A stretch of 64,000 nt of DNA from Azolla caroliniana (taxonomy: Eukaryota; Polypodiophyta). The stretch lies in NCBI GenBank assembly GCA_043228905.1, contig JBHGNT010000011.1, positions 18,352,001 through 18,416,000 of the forward strand. The letters are read 5' to 3'. The translations under genes were made by a program, and so were the position numbers. Of this stretch, positions 34,266 to 46,492 are shown in pieces. The notes under the pieces were generated by a model. The model was given only the letters and a program-made list of their open reading frames with translations, searched no databases and was not told the origin of the DNA. The first letter of the stretch is position 1. The number at the start of each line of letters is the position of its first letter.

Positions 34266-37129
34266 AACCTTTACAAATGGTTAGGCCACAACCATTTATC
34301 CGGTTAGTTTAGCTCAAGTCACCTTGAACATTCTATGATCCACTAATAGACTCAAAGTAATAGATTTTGGCCTTGCTTATATACTCTAGGATATCTTGTA
34401 GTTTTGTTTTTTTTTCTTCTTCGTCGCAAACTTCATACTCACATAACTTGCCACTTAGTTGTCTGTTTCTTAAAGTGTATTCAAAAGCTCTTGAAGACCT
34501 CCATCTTTTGTACCAAAATATTAAACTAGTATAAAATAGTATCTTCACTATTATTGTTTTATGTTGTGTGTGAAGAACCACACTCGATTTTGTACATTCC
34601 ATTCAATTTTCACACCGTTCGCAAAAATCTTTACGACAACATTAAAACATAGGTAAACTTTGAAGTTTTCTTGGAATAGAGTTTGTTACCCACATTGTGT
34701 ATCTCTTATTGTCCTCCAACTGTAACTTCTATATGATGGCCTCATGAGCGGAACCGATGGAGCCGAAAGACAATGGTTAGCCTTCATCCAACAATGGTCG
34801 TCCTCTCCCTTTCTTGAGTCATTGAGCCTCCACATAAGATGGAACTATCACACCCTACTAGGGTTTGTATATAACATTCTCATTTGTAAAAAATTTACAA
34901 CTAATGGAAAGAATTTTTTTTCCAAAAAGAAATATGTATATGTACATATTGTGAAATGCACATAAGAGAACACATGCACACCACAATATCAATAAATGAG
35001 TTCTGTTGTTTCTGAAGGTGCATAAAAGAAATGGAAACATGGTAGGCTTATATGGAGTTATTCACATAAAATGAGGATAGTATAAAAGTTTTGGTTTTTT
35101 CACATCTTCAATTGAACCATTTATTAAAAGTTGAATCATTTCATATATTTGGTACAGCTAACATGGCATATGATAGCAACATGCATATAAAAGGTAGCTA
35201 GACTCATATAACTAGATGCATGTGACATGTGTTTGCAATGTGCACATATAAAACCAAAAAATAGTTAAACAAGAAAGGACCAATATACTCCTTGTGTGTG
35301 TGTAATTAACTACAAAAATTTGTGATGGAAAAATCAAATCATATATTATGAATACCATAGCATGCCGAGAATGTGTGCATATGTTTTGAGATGAAAGCAC
35401 ATGGACCACTAATTATATATAATTAACAATCAGCCGTTTATGTACACATCCAAGATGCAATATTTTATTTTAGTATTACAAAATACAAAGGTAAAGACGA
35501 ATTTACTATTTGTTATTTTAACTAAGAGACTCTTTGCATTTTCCGACACCACCTTATCATTCATTCCTTTACAAGATGGCAAGAACAAGTTGTGCCCATT
35601 TCTTCCTTCATTGAATGGCTTTGCTTTTTATTTATTATTGGCTTCAGTAAATTAGTATGAGGGAATTGATCCGAGTTCTCTTTAAGGAGTTCCTACTTTC
35701 CAATCAAGTAGACAAACCATGTTGGAACAATAAATTTTTCTTTGAAGTTGGTTTGTCAACATATTCATCCACTCCTTATCAATTTTCCATACTTATGCAT
35801 CATCACCAAGAAACTTTTGGACTTTTTTATGGTCTTGTAAGAATCTCTAAGGAGACATATTCCATAATAGTTCGGGAGCCATAAATTTCAATTCAAAAAT
35901 TGGTGGACCTTGCATGTTTAGATGGTAATCTTCAAGAGGTTTCCATTGATATATGATATGACAAAGATGAATTACAACATGAAGGTCCACTAGAAAAATA
36001 AGGAAGATTCTTACTTTCTTGTGTCCAAAAATGAGCCCAAAAGTTTTGCAATGAAAGAAAAGCTTCAATGTCTTCATCTAATTCAATTAGCATTAGAAAA
36101 CACTGGACTTCTTTTTGGATCTTGTACAATATGAATAATACTTGAGGGAAACCTAAAGGATACCCTAATTAAGATGGATCATGGCTATTTAAATTTAGAT
36201 ATTCAAGAAAAGATCAAGGATTCAATATATGGCTCTAGGAGCACCTTATGAAATACATATACATCATGGCAAGTAGGGCAAGTTTAAAATCCACCAAATT
36301 AATCTATTCAACAATGCAAAAGGATCCTAATCAATTATCGTCTAAATTGATGAGTTCAAGTTGTGGTGATGTGCTCATACATATTCTACACCTTCTCACC
36401 TGCCTAAAAGTTAGGTTGTACAATATGACATTGATCACCTTCCTCTTTATATCATGCCTAGGCATTGGCAAGTTTGTGCACTAGGTGATAATGAGCCTCT
36501 ACTAGTACCTTGGCTCTCTTGACCGAGATGGATTGACCAAAGTGCTATGTATATCGATGCTAAAGACCATATGTTAACAATAGCGAGAGAAGAAGGATGG
36601 TTTGTGAATTGAAGAATGTGATGTGTTTTTGTAAGCTACTAGCAATAATTGTAACTAGTGATCTTGATGATAGATCACCATGCACTAGATATATTGTTTT
36701 AAAACCTTAATGACTTGCTTATCATGGTTCTATAGAGTTGAAAGAAACACTATAAAAAATGTGAGATGAACTATGACCTGTGATTTGACATGATATCGTT
36801 TGGAAGGTTGTTGAATTGAACAAAATTTGTGATGGCCTAGATTCGTTATATACACACCAAATATCATTTTCAAATAAGGAAATTACCATTAGATAATAAA
36901 ATATTTGTGATGAAGCCCATCGAAAGTGAAGACCATGGTCGAGTCAAACCAAAAAGTGACTAGAGGAGGTTGTAGGGATATAACATAATTTGACAAACTT
37001 CGTCACTAGGTACCACTATTAGGGTGACCAATAGTTCCACATTGTTATTTCAAGAGTTTTCGCCATCCTAAAATGTCTTGCCATCACATTTTCATGGCAC
37101 GTTGCCAAGGTTTTGACTAGGAATCGACA
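34266..37129. other. Intergenic, no supported feature
   Basis: AT-rich. Frames of 60-89 codons on both strands (for example 34333-34602, 35657-35884, 35847-36077) have no domains. TTTTTTTTCCAAAAA at about 34914-34928 resembles the LINE 3' end but lacks a target duplication. Confidence 0.5.
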
Positions 37130-37420
37130 ACGGTTCTGTTTTTCAGCTTAACTGATTTGGCCTTGTCCAAGCCAAACCAATTAAGCATTAACCAATTTGG
37201 GAGTTTCCAAACTTGAATCGAATCGGTTTAGCCAAGACGATTAAGCTTTAACCGATTTTGGAACCAGTTTAGCCCAAAACGGTTCAGTTCAACTTGAGCC
37301 ATTCCAAACCGAACTCAAACCAGTTAAGGAAACTCATGCCTGAACCAAACCTGCACATAGCTAAACCATTTAAAAATGGATTAACAGTTTCGGTTCATGC
37401 TTGAGCTGAGTTGTTGTTGA
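37130..37420. repeat. Degenerate CCAAACCGRTT-type repeat block
   Basis: Short motifs of the AACCGATT / AACCAATT / CGGTTTAG kind recur about 15 times on both strands, for example near 37145, 37183, 37220, 37240, 37275 and 37305. The result is a mosaic of partial inverted repeats. Family unknown. Confidence 0.5.
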
Positions 37421-37680
37421 CTCCTATGGACAACATCCATCAGGACATAGATACGGTTGTTTCGAAACAAGAAACCATCATTGATCATGAACTGGTCTTT
37501 ATCTTTGCATGTAAAGGTCGACATGGAATTTTCAAAGCTTGCTCCAATTTCATTATTGAATTGATCCAAGAGTATGGCCACACAATTCTCTTTGACTATC
37601 GAATAGGTCGCAATGTCAACTAAATACGTTACTGACACCAATTTAAAAGTTTCATGCGGGGGTGTTGTATATAGGTATCG

Positions 37681-38170
37681 AGTGTGTGTGTGTGTGTGTG
37701 TGTGTGTGTTTACTAAGTGTTAGTTTACAAGCGTATTTATGTATTAAGTTTTAATATGCATATGTCCATACGTGTGAATGAGTATGCGTATATAATATAT
37801 TAATGAGTAAGTGAAGAAAGTTGTGCATATATACAAGCATGGGTTTGTGTATTCGAATATGTTGGAATATATGTATATCTATGTATATTTGTGAGTTTAT
37901 GTAGGACTATATATATATATATATGTATGTATGTATGTATATGTATATGTATATATATGTATGTGTGTATATATGTATGTGTGTATGTGCATATTGAAGT
38001 ATGTTTAATCATATATGTGTGCATATGTAAGTCCTTAAGTATGTGGATGTCTACAGATATATATTTGTAATTATCTATATGTTTAACTATTTGTACACAC
38101 TTTGCATGCTATGTGTTTATGTATGTCTATATGTGCTTATGTACATTTGTATGTATTAATATATGTATCA
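37681..38170. repeat. (GT)n and TATG/TA microsatellite field
   Basis: (GT)n at about 37681-37709, (TA)n at about 37907-37923, then variable TATG/TGTA repeats to about 38000 and looser ones to about 38170. Antisense Thr/Ile/Tyr/His frames are artefacts. Confidence 0.85.
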
Positions 38171-38369
38171 GTATATGTTTGAAGTACTATATGAGGGCTT
38201 TACCCTTTGAGTATGTATGAATCAAAGGGTATAGATAAAGATTTTTGCAAGTGTGTTAAAGTGCGGGAGGGTAAGTGTGTGAAAAGGTCAAATTTTTGTT
38301 TCGTTCATGTGGCTTTAGTAGTGTAAATATGTTTTCTTCCTTTTATTTATGTTTGTGCAGGTCAACCTT

Positions 38370-38600
38370 GGAGCCCAATCCTTAACTTGAGGGTTGGAAG
38401 CTTGAGGGCTTTAAGCCCTCAAGAGTTGGGAGCATAGATTCCAAACCTTCAAGGATTGGGTTTACCCAAGCCTCGAGTCACAGGATAGGAGCCCTCAAAT
38501 CTTTGCTTGAGTCGAAAGGGTTAGGAGCCTTCAATGCTTAAGACTAGAGAGATTTTATGTTGGTTCAACACTCGAGGCTTGAGAGCTTTGCACATTGTGG
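38370..38600. repeat. CTTGAGGG repeat block with perfect palindrome
   Basis: A perfect inverted repeat lies at 38401-38423: arms CTTGAGGGCTT and AAGCCCTCAAG around one T. Related CTTGAGG and CCTCAAG words recur through the block on both strands (for example near 38375, 38437, 38471, 38487, 38573). Noncoding. Confidence 0.65.
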
Positions 38601-39184
38601 ATGAGAGCTCGTTGTGTCCACTATCAAGTAGTGGTCAACTTTGAAGACTTCCAATATTCGATCCTAGATCTTCTTGACAATCCTTGCTCAATGGCAAATC
38701 TCATAACAAATAATCAAGATGTTTCCAAAATACACATAATTTAAGATAAGAAAATTACAAACAATGAATAATTCTAAGAAGATTATAACATGATAAAATT
38801 AAGGACAAAATCCTAAACCTTGTAAAATGGGGTGGCTAAATTTGGTTTCCTTCAATTGAGTTTCAGTATAACAAGCCTTTCTATAGCCCTTGACCTCCTC
38901 TTTTGATATGTTTCAAGAAGGCCACAACCAAAATAGTACTTGTTCTTTATAGCACATGACCTCGATACTTGACCAATGCATATACCTTACATATTATATA
39001 CCACCTTTCTCCCTTTGTTACCCACCCATAAGGAATTTTGAACTTAGCACTTAACATTAACTTATATTAATTTAGGTTTTAGGCAATATCCTCCATTGTG
39101 CATGCCGCGCCATGACAATTGGGACACATACGTTTCTAAAGGCATTGAACCTTGTGAGTCCTTCAAAATGGTTGGGCCTTACAA
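38601..39184. other. Noncoding upstream of SAC relic
   Basis: No feature supported. The SAC-like relic may extend into the last part, but I could not recognise it there. Confidence 0.4.
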
Positions 39185-40132
39185 GTGAGAGCTATCAAGG
39201 ATTCGCACAATGTGGTGAAATTACAAATTAATTGTCAGTCAGGATCACACTTCTTTCACATCGATTGGGGTCATTCATACACAGAGAGTTCCATTCACCC
39301 ACCATGGCTCCATAAGAAGAGATTACATAGCTACAAAACTTTACTTGGAGACAATCAAATTCATGTTTCTCTAATTTCGTATAAAAATCCGATAGTGGCA
39401 AAGTTGGGTGAGGATGAGGCAAGTGTGATTAGTCTATCTAGAAGTTTGCAAGAAGAAAGTCACAAAGTTTTAGCAGTGCTTGGGAAGGTTGCTAGTCAAG
39501 CACTCAATTTAACTAGGTACTAGTATACCGGCAAACCTTCAATTGTGAAGACTAGCACTCATCATTCTAATGTGCATTTAAACTCAAATGTTCTTACAGA
39601 CAAAGATGTTTGGATGCCAAAAGTTTTGATGCCCGCGAAAGATTTAAGAGAATCTTTGACTGACTTAAGTGAATTGCCAAAGTTAACAGAGATTGAACCA
39701 AAGAGCACTAACCAAATTGAGTATGTACAAAAGGAGGGTCAAAATGATGGCAAGGATAGAAAGGAACCAAGATATTAGAGTGGGGGTTTGAGAACAAATT
39801 GCATTGACTACTTGGATTGGAAAAATGTTGCTCAATATGCTTATGTCTTGGTTGCCTTAGGTCAACAATTATTCTCCTTGGGCCTGTCAGATATTCCCAA
39901 GGTTGATCCACACATCAGTATAGCAGATGCTTTGATAGATATGTATCAAAATATGGGAGATGCATTGGCATTACAATATGGTGGATATGTTGTTCATAAT
40001 ATTGTTTTTCTTGACAGGCATGGAAGGGAAACCCTCACTTTGGGAGTTGGAAATCTGATTATTCCTTACACGTTGGGAGTAAAGGTGTTGAGAAACAATT
40101 ACAACATTTGTGCAAAAAGTATATTGACTTGA
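39185..40132 (+). pseudogene. SAC-domain phosphoinositide phosphatase relic
   Basis: One reading frame of 316 codons is interrupted only by TAG at 39521 and 39776. It contains KVLAVLGKVASQALNLTRY-YTGKPSIVK, then LRTNCIDYLDWKNVAQYAY, LGLSDIPKVDPHISIADALIDMYQNMGDALALQYGG and HNIVFLDRHG. This is the catalytic half of a SAC phosphatase (plant SAC2-5 type), enzymes that remove phosphates from phosphoinositides on endomembranes. The CX5R(T/S) motif normally reads CIDCLDRTN; here it is CIDYLDWKN, so the catalytic Arg is gone. Functional plant SAC genes have many introns, whereas this stretch is continuous, which suggests a processed (retroposed) copy. Sequence before about 39430 matches poorly. I call it a pseudogene. 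Confidence 0.82.
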
Positions 40133-42232
40133 TTCGATGAAATCGAACTACTACTAAGAACTTTGTCTATACATCCTAAATTTTCCAACCAAACGACTTC
40201 TAGTTTTTTTGAACTTACTCATTTAACATGTCTTTTATCTATTCTTGGGGTTGGGTTGTTCGAACTACTTGGATTACAAAAAGAATTTGAAACAAGATCT
40301 TGGTTCTCTTGAAATATTGATCTATCTCAACAATTCATTGTTATGCGTGCAATACCATCATAATACAAGCATAACTAGTTCTTTTTATATCATTGTTTTC
40401 TTGATGGTGTATTGCCTCGATCTTCATTGAAGTGGTAATTTCTATCAAAATGGGATTTGATGCAATGATAGCCTCAAAGTTGTTGTGACCTCCAAAGCAT
40501 ACATTTGCTCTCATATAGGATGTAGAATTTGTTGGCAATCTAGAATGTCTCTCAAATTTGTAGGTATAACACTACAAAATGGTCTAAGAGCTCTATAAGA
40601 GAGTTGGGATATTCACGAAAAAAGTAAAAAGCAAACTTAATCCTTACCCTTCATTCCTCATAAACTATCGCAAAAGCTACTAGCCTTAATGTTAGATCGT
40701 TGCAATTCATTATATCATCTTGTTACCCTTGCAACAATGTGGATGACTAGTGAAGAGATCTACATATATCAATGAGAGTAGTTTTTCCATTAATCAAGGA
40801 ATGGATTTGTAGTTTGATGCAACCTGTGTAATATAATGTGTCAAATTTGAACGTTAACATCTATCCGAACCCATGATATCTTGTGTAACAAAAAACTCTC
40901 ATTCACCAAGGAATACATGAGCCTCATGAACAAAGGATAACGTCTCTATTCATATCTTGCATGCATCCAATTTGCTTTTATGCATCATCTGATTTTTGGT
41001 GCTTGGTTACCAAGCAATTCATGGGAATTGATGTGAGGATTTGCTGCCCATGATCTTCATGGCACATGATGTAGTCTCAAAAACGAGCATGTACTCTCTA
41101 TTCATATAAAGTCATCATTCATTTATTTCCATTAATCAATGCATAAACTAGAGACAAATTTTCATTGAAACTAAATACAATCCATCGCAAAACAAGAAGG
41201 CCAAGTTAGGTCACCTAGCTAAAGAGATAGGTTCCAAGCGTGGGGTTATGTCAATAAAAAATGTGACCCAATACATGGTTTAACAGAGCAAATCTCTTCA
41301 TCAAAAGTGAGTTGGAAACCTTCAAACGATTTTGCAAAATTTCGATGATTTTCCTAATCATCCATGAAAAAGTCAGTTGTGTTGTTGCATGTTAGCAAGA
41401 GAAGATGGTACATCCCTCAAAACAAAGTTCGATGATCCTCCTAATCATCCACGAAAAAGAATAAAGATGGCATAAGTTGGTAAGACAAGTTAGAGAGGTC
41501 CGGAAGTCGAATGGTACAGAGTTGCCTCCTGCCTATCCTAGAAGAACCATTTGCTGGCATTAGCCAACATAAATCAGGGAGGCAGAATTCCACGGCTTTC
41601 AGATCAATTGGTGAGAGTGTTCAGTAATAATGTTGAATGTGCTGGATGCATTTTACAGAGCATAGCTATATATTGGCCGACCCTGCCAGTCATTTAAGAC
41701 TAGTGATTAAATATCTGCATAATGCTTATTGAAAATCTTAGAGCATTCAAGGATATTTCCAGAATTCTGGTGCAAAAGATATACACTCCTCTCCAAGGAG
41801 TTCCCTCATCCTCAGATAATTCCATGGATAGTAAATATGTATTCAAATCATAGACCACCACCTCATCACCGTGTCCATGGAAGTAAATATGATTATGAAT
41901 CATCATTGCCCACCCACCACCTAAGCTTAATGTTTCTCTAGCATTATACTATATTTCAAGCGGAATATGGATCATACCAAGGGAAATCAAAACAGATGAG
42001 ACCTTGGGAAATGCAGGACACATGAAGAACACAAAGAAGCAATCCAATGAAAGCACGAAGCACTCACCCTTAGATAAATTTGAGTGGAATTCCACTTTGT
42101 CTGGAATCAGTATTGCCAAAACAATACAGCCTGCTCGTTAAAACACCATAGCTAAGCAAAAAACCACAACTAATAGTATATGTACACATTTATATATAGT
42201 ATATATAAATAGGAAGTAAAGCTCAATTGATC
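40133..42232. other. Intergenic, including likely 3' UTR of the minus-strand gene
   Basis: No supported gene. The part just below 42233 is probably 3' UTR of the minus-strand gene. TATATATAGTATATATAAAT at about 42191-42210 is a simple AT run. Confidence 0.5.
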
Positions 42233-44582
42233 CTATGCACAACAAATGCAATGACTCCATACAGATCTTGTCTTAGGCTTCGCACCGTTTGCATCAGAAT
42301 CCCATCCATTTGTTAATTTCTTGCGATCACGGGAACCTCCACCAATGACTTTATATTTGTCCTCTTGGCCTTGGGCTTCAGCTAGAAGCCTTCTTAAAGG
42401 TGTATGTGGTTTGTTTACATGAGATATATCAACCTCTTCATGTTTGGTGTGGATCAGTATTTCTTCCGCTTCAGTGCTTACACTCTGCACCTCCCATGTT
42501 CTTGAAGATGGTGCTCTCCATTCTTGTTCTGTTGTCGGTGTCACATGGAGATCATTGTCTTTTACCTTGTAATTTAATCCGCCACAAGGTGGATTACAGT
42601 CTTCTCGTTCCATTCTAGCATCTTGCAATCTATTCTTTACAGAGCTGAAATTGGATTCTGCAATAACATGACAATTTCAGGAATAAGGTCAAAGGGAAAG
42701 CAATTACTTGAGATTAAATTTGTACAGCTTCAGGTCAGCTTACCACCTGAACACTGATTCCACATATCAGCATCATAATAAAAGCTTATACCACTTATAG
42801 AGCATGTTCCCAGACTCTCTCGAGCATCCTCATACATGTCAATATCAAAAGATTCAGAGGAAAGAACTGAAGCCATGGGTGCTGCTTTCACATGTCTAAC
42901 ATCTATCGCATTTTCCTCTTGGAATCTGGTTTCATATTGTACTATAACCTCTGCAACAATGTTTTTAGTGACAAAAGATGCAAGAGTTTCTTCAGCATTA
43001 TGTTCTTGAAAACAAGCCACACCTAGTGAGTCGTTTCCTCGTGAAAACCTTCCACAATTCTCCGCATCTTCTCTGAATATATTCTCTGTAACGCTTTCTT
43101 GTACCAATATTCTATCATCATGTACGACTTCTTGACTATCTTTCAACAATATTTTACCACTCTGAACATATTCAAGTAACGTATTCTCCTCACTTTCATG
43201 TAACAATACTCTACAATTATGCAAATCTTCAGTGAGTACATTCTCTGTACTCTGGGTATCTACTGGAATTGTTGCTCCAACTTGAGGTTTCAAAGTAGCT
43301 CTTTTCACATCAACCTCATTGACAGCTGTTTCAACTGTCTCATTAAATTCTTGAAGAGACGCTATCTCACTTATTTCGTTTGCCACATCTAGTGTGTCAT
43401 TTTCTTGCAACATTATATAGTTCTCCATATCTTTTCTAAATATATCATCTGTACTTGCCGGTGACAATACTCTACCGCTCTCAATGTCTTCTTTGAATAC
43501 ATTTCCATTAAACTCTTGCGACAACATTTTATCAATCTGAGAATCTTCTCTTTGAATACTTTTCAATGACAATATTCTGCCATACTGCATATCTTCAACT
43601 AACATATTCTCTGTACTTTGGATATCATATTCCAATAATATACTTGGAGCATCAAACTCATGAACGCTTTTCTCTAGTGCTTGATTATCCTGGATAGCTG
43701 CATCAAAGCACCAATTATGTACAGTTTCAAAAACTCGTTCAGGCATATTTGTTTCTTGAAAGTCTCCACAGATTTGTATCTGTTGAACAGAATTCTCATT
43801 TGCCATCTCAAGGATAGCCATGCCATGTAGATTATTGCAACTTGGCCATTCAATTCGTCTTTTGTCAGCAGCAAATGAAACAATATCTGATTTCTTACTA
43901 AACATTAATACTGTGTCTTCCATCTTCTCGTCAGTTTCAAATTCTTGTTTGCCTTCTTGATCAAATACACGAGGGGGATACTGTACAACACCAGATACTA
44001 GTTCATGAGAAACTTCTGACGATGCAAAATCTTTAACAAGTTCTCTATATTCTGAATCATCATCTACAGCTTGTTTACAGGAAACTTCTGAATCGTTCCT
44101 TTTCCATTTCTCTTCAACTGCGTTTACGCCACAACTATCATCTGAAGTGGATTTCATAACAGATAGCAGAAAAAACTCTTCTGTTTCTACTGCTGCAATA
44201 GCTGATGGTTCGACAATTCTACCATCGTCCAAGTTCAGTTCTTTCGGATTTTCATATTTGGATGAAATAGATCCAGGATACATGTATTTCGCTTCCAATA
44301 CAGTAATACAAATGATCTATAAATGATACTTTTTATGGCTTGATTAGTTCTAATCCTCAATACATTGATAACAAATATTAGCTACCTTCGTTGGCCTGCA
44401 ACCCTTCACAAAAAACTTGCACAGCAGAAATACCTGCAACAGAAATGATATATATGAGTTAACGCATTAATATAATAGGGGCGACATATTGCAACATTAT
44501 TGTAACCTGAATTATTTCCAGCTTCAGTAATCTCATTGAATACAATTGTTGATGAAGACAGTACTGCACGGGCTTCGTTCAT
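42233..44582 (-). CDS. Unknown acidic repeat-containing protein
   Basis: Four exons in transcription order: 44582-44507, 44433-44386, 44291-42744, 42657-42233. All junctions are GT-AG and the frame closes exactly, giving 698 residues. It starts MNEARAVLSSSTIVF. The middle of the large exon holds six or seven degenerate repeats of about 19-20 residues with the pattern N-(hydrophobic)-(F/L)-x-(E/D)-D-x-x-x-x-(R/K)-(I/V)-L-x-x-x-S, for example ENVLTEDLHNCRVLLHES, NGNVFKEDIESGRVLSPAS and ENMLVEDMQYGRILSLKS. The protein is rich in Glu, Asp, Ser and Val, with no membrane segment or enzyme motif visible. The C terminus has HTPLRRLLAEAQ, a basic stretch, and ends in WSHCICCA, whose cysteines could be lipidated or metal-binding (inference). 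I do not recognise the family. Confidence 0.72.
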
Positions 44583-45261
44583 GTAGTTGGAAGCTTATAT
44601 CTGCATATACAAGAGAATTCTCTTCAGATTGTCGAAAATGTTTTCATTACATGCCGTCCCTGTAGCGTCAAGATGGCAGGCATTGATTATGTAATGTTTA
44701 AAATAAAGAAAACAACTATATTTGGTGACTTTTCGTTAATGCAATGAATAGAAACATGAAGTGCAATAGAATTCCTCTAGATTAATATGGCTATGTCTCT
44801 GCGTTTTGCTTGTGTCACTCGAGGGTGACTGTAGGATGGCGAGCAGCACTAACGAGAATTCTCTTCAGATTGTCGAAAATGTTTTCATTATGTATAATGT
44901 ACAGAACATCACAAAATGTTACATAAAATACTCCTTTTTGAAATTAACATAGCGAAGAAAAACTATTCAACAAGGCAGAATGGATATGGCATGAAGCAAG
45001 AAATCCGATGAAAGAAGAAAGAAGAAAGGGATAGAATTTTACTGAAAGAAAGAATATAGACAATACGAGACATGTAATGTTAGCTTGCTATGCATGTAGC
45101 GCAGATTATATGCTGTAGACAGAATATTAAGGATTTAGAACTGCTTATGAAGGACAGACTCAGGATGCCAAAACCAGATTAGGAACATCAATACAATAGG
45201 AAAAACATGTTGTATTATATCTAGGAGAATTTATGTAAAATAGCACTAGAACTTTTCCAGG
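44583..45261. other. Upstream region with 38-bp direct repeat pair
   Basis: AGAGAATTCTCTTCAGATTG and the following bases up to GTTTTCATTA occur at about 44612-44650 and again at about 44852-44890. The region is 5' of the minus-strand gene and may include leader introns. Confidence 0.6.
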
Positions 45262-45640
45262 TGACAGTTTCTGCGTTAATCCAGGATAACGAGAATGGGA
45301 AATCAATATCAAATTGATGAAGAAATAAGAAGAGAAAAGGAACATAAATTAGTATGAAGTTTCAACGTTAATCCTAGATTACGAGAATGGGAAAACAATA
45401 TCAAAATTGATGTAGAAATAAGAAGAGAAAAGGAACATAAATTAGTAACATGAAGTTTCTGCGTTAATCCTGAGTTACGAGAATGAGAAAACAATATCAA
45501 ATTGATGTAGAAATAAGAAGAGAAAAGAAGCATAAATTAGTATGAAGTTTCTGCGTTAATCCTGGATTACGAGAATGGGAAAACAATATCAAATTGATGT
45601 AGAAACAAGAAGAGAAAAGGAACATAAATTAGTATGAAGA
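45262..45640. repeat. Four-copy tandem repeat, about 92-97 bp units
   Basis: Copies start at about 45262, 45354, 45451 and 45541. Shared words are GTTTCTGCGTTAATCC, ACGAGAATGGGAAA, CAATATCAAATTGATG and GAAATAAGAAGAGAAAAGGA, and copies 1 to 3 end in AACATAAATTAGT. Divergence is low. Minus-strand frames in it are repeats of each other and not genes. Confidence 0.92.
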
Positions 45641-45647
45641 TGAATTG

Positions 45648-45930
45648 GAAGACATAATTACTTACTTTGAGATTAAATTGTTTTAATTGGAAGAAATGTC
45701 CGCGCTGCGAGGTAAGTCAATGTTTTTGAATTAACAGGATGCATTAAAGCAATAACAGCAGGACAAAAAGAAGAAAGACAGAAAGAATTTGAAGACATAA
45801 TTACTTACCCTCAGCTAAACTTGTAACTGCGATAGGGAGAAAATGTCTACATTCCAAGATAAGTTAACAGCTTGGCATTAAGAGCATCAGATACAGTAAT
45901 CACAACAGCAGAAGAAGAAGAAGAAGAAGA
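45648..45930. repeat. Diverged tandem duplication with splice-donor-like sites
   Basis: GAAGACATAATTACTTAC occurs at about 45650 and 45791, each followed by a related 100-odd bp segment (GGAAGAAATGTCCGCGCTGCGAG versus GGGAGAAAATGTCTACATTCCAAG). On the minus strand both copies contain GTAAGTAATTATGTC, a strong 5' splice-site match, so these may be alternative noncoding leader exons of the minus-strand gene. This is inference. Confidence 0.5.
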
Positions 45931-46460
45931 ATGAAAGGAAGGAAGGAAGGAACAAGGACATCCTAGTGAGAAGCTATGGAGGATTCACGAGTTTTCTAAA
46001 AAAAGAAGCTATGCGGAGCTATGCCGTCGTTGTCGATATCATCATCATCATCATAATCAATTAGTTCATGCCTGAAATTTAAATTAAGAAAACATACAAT
46101 TGATAATAAATAAATAGATAAATTATGATAATAATAAAAACCTTCCCGCGTATTGAATATTGAAGGCGTTAAATGTTTTGTTATTGTTTTCCGATATATA
46201 TATATATATATATATTAATATATGTATCTATACATAATGAAAAATATAAATATTAAATAGTTTTTTCCCCCCAATAAATATACGAGTAATCAGTTCAATG
46301 AATAAGAAACGTTGAATGGAAAATATAAGAAAAAATTAAATAAAATAAATACATATACATATGTATGTGAAGGTTTTCAAAAGATTTGATGAAATATATA
46401 AATAATAAGATAAGTATCTACGAAGCATGGAAACGTGCCATCATAATGCCACACATGTGT

Positions 46461-46492
<32 letters not shown>

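Noticed and set aside
34914-34928. T8 CC A5 sequence resembling a LINE 3' end
   Set aside because: No convincing target duplication flanks it, so it may be a chance homopolymer pair.
45262-45640. Regular repeats that might suggest a CRISPR-like array
   Set aside because: The units are contiguous tandem repeats without unique spacers, and this is a plant genome.
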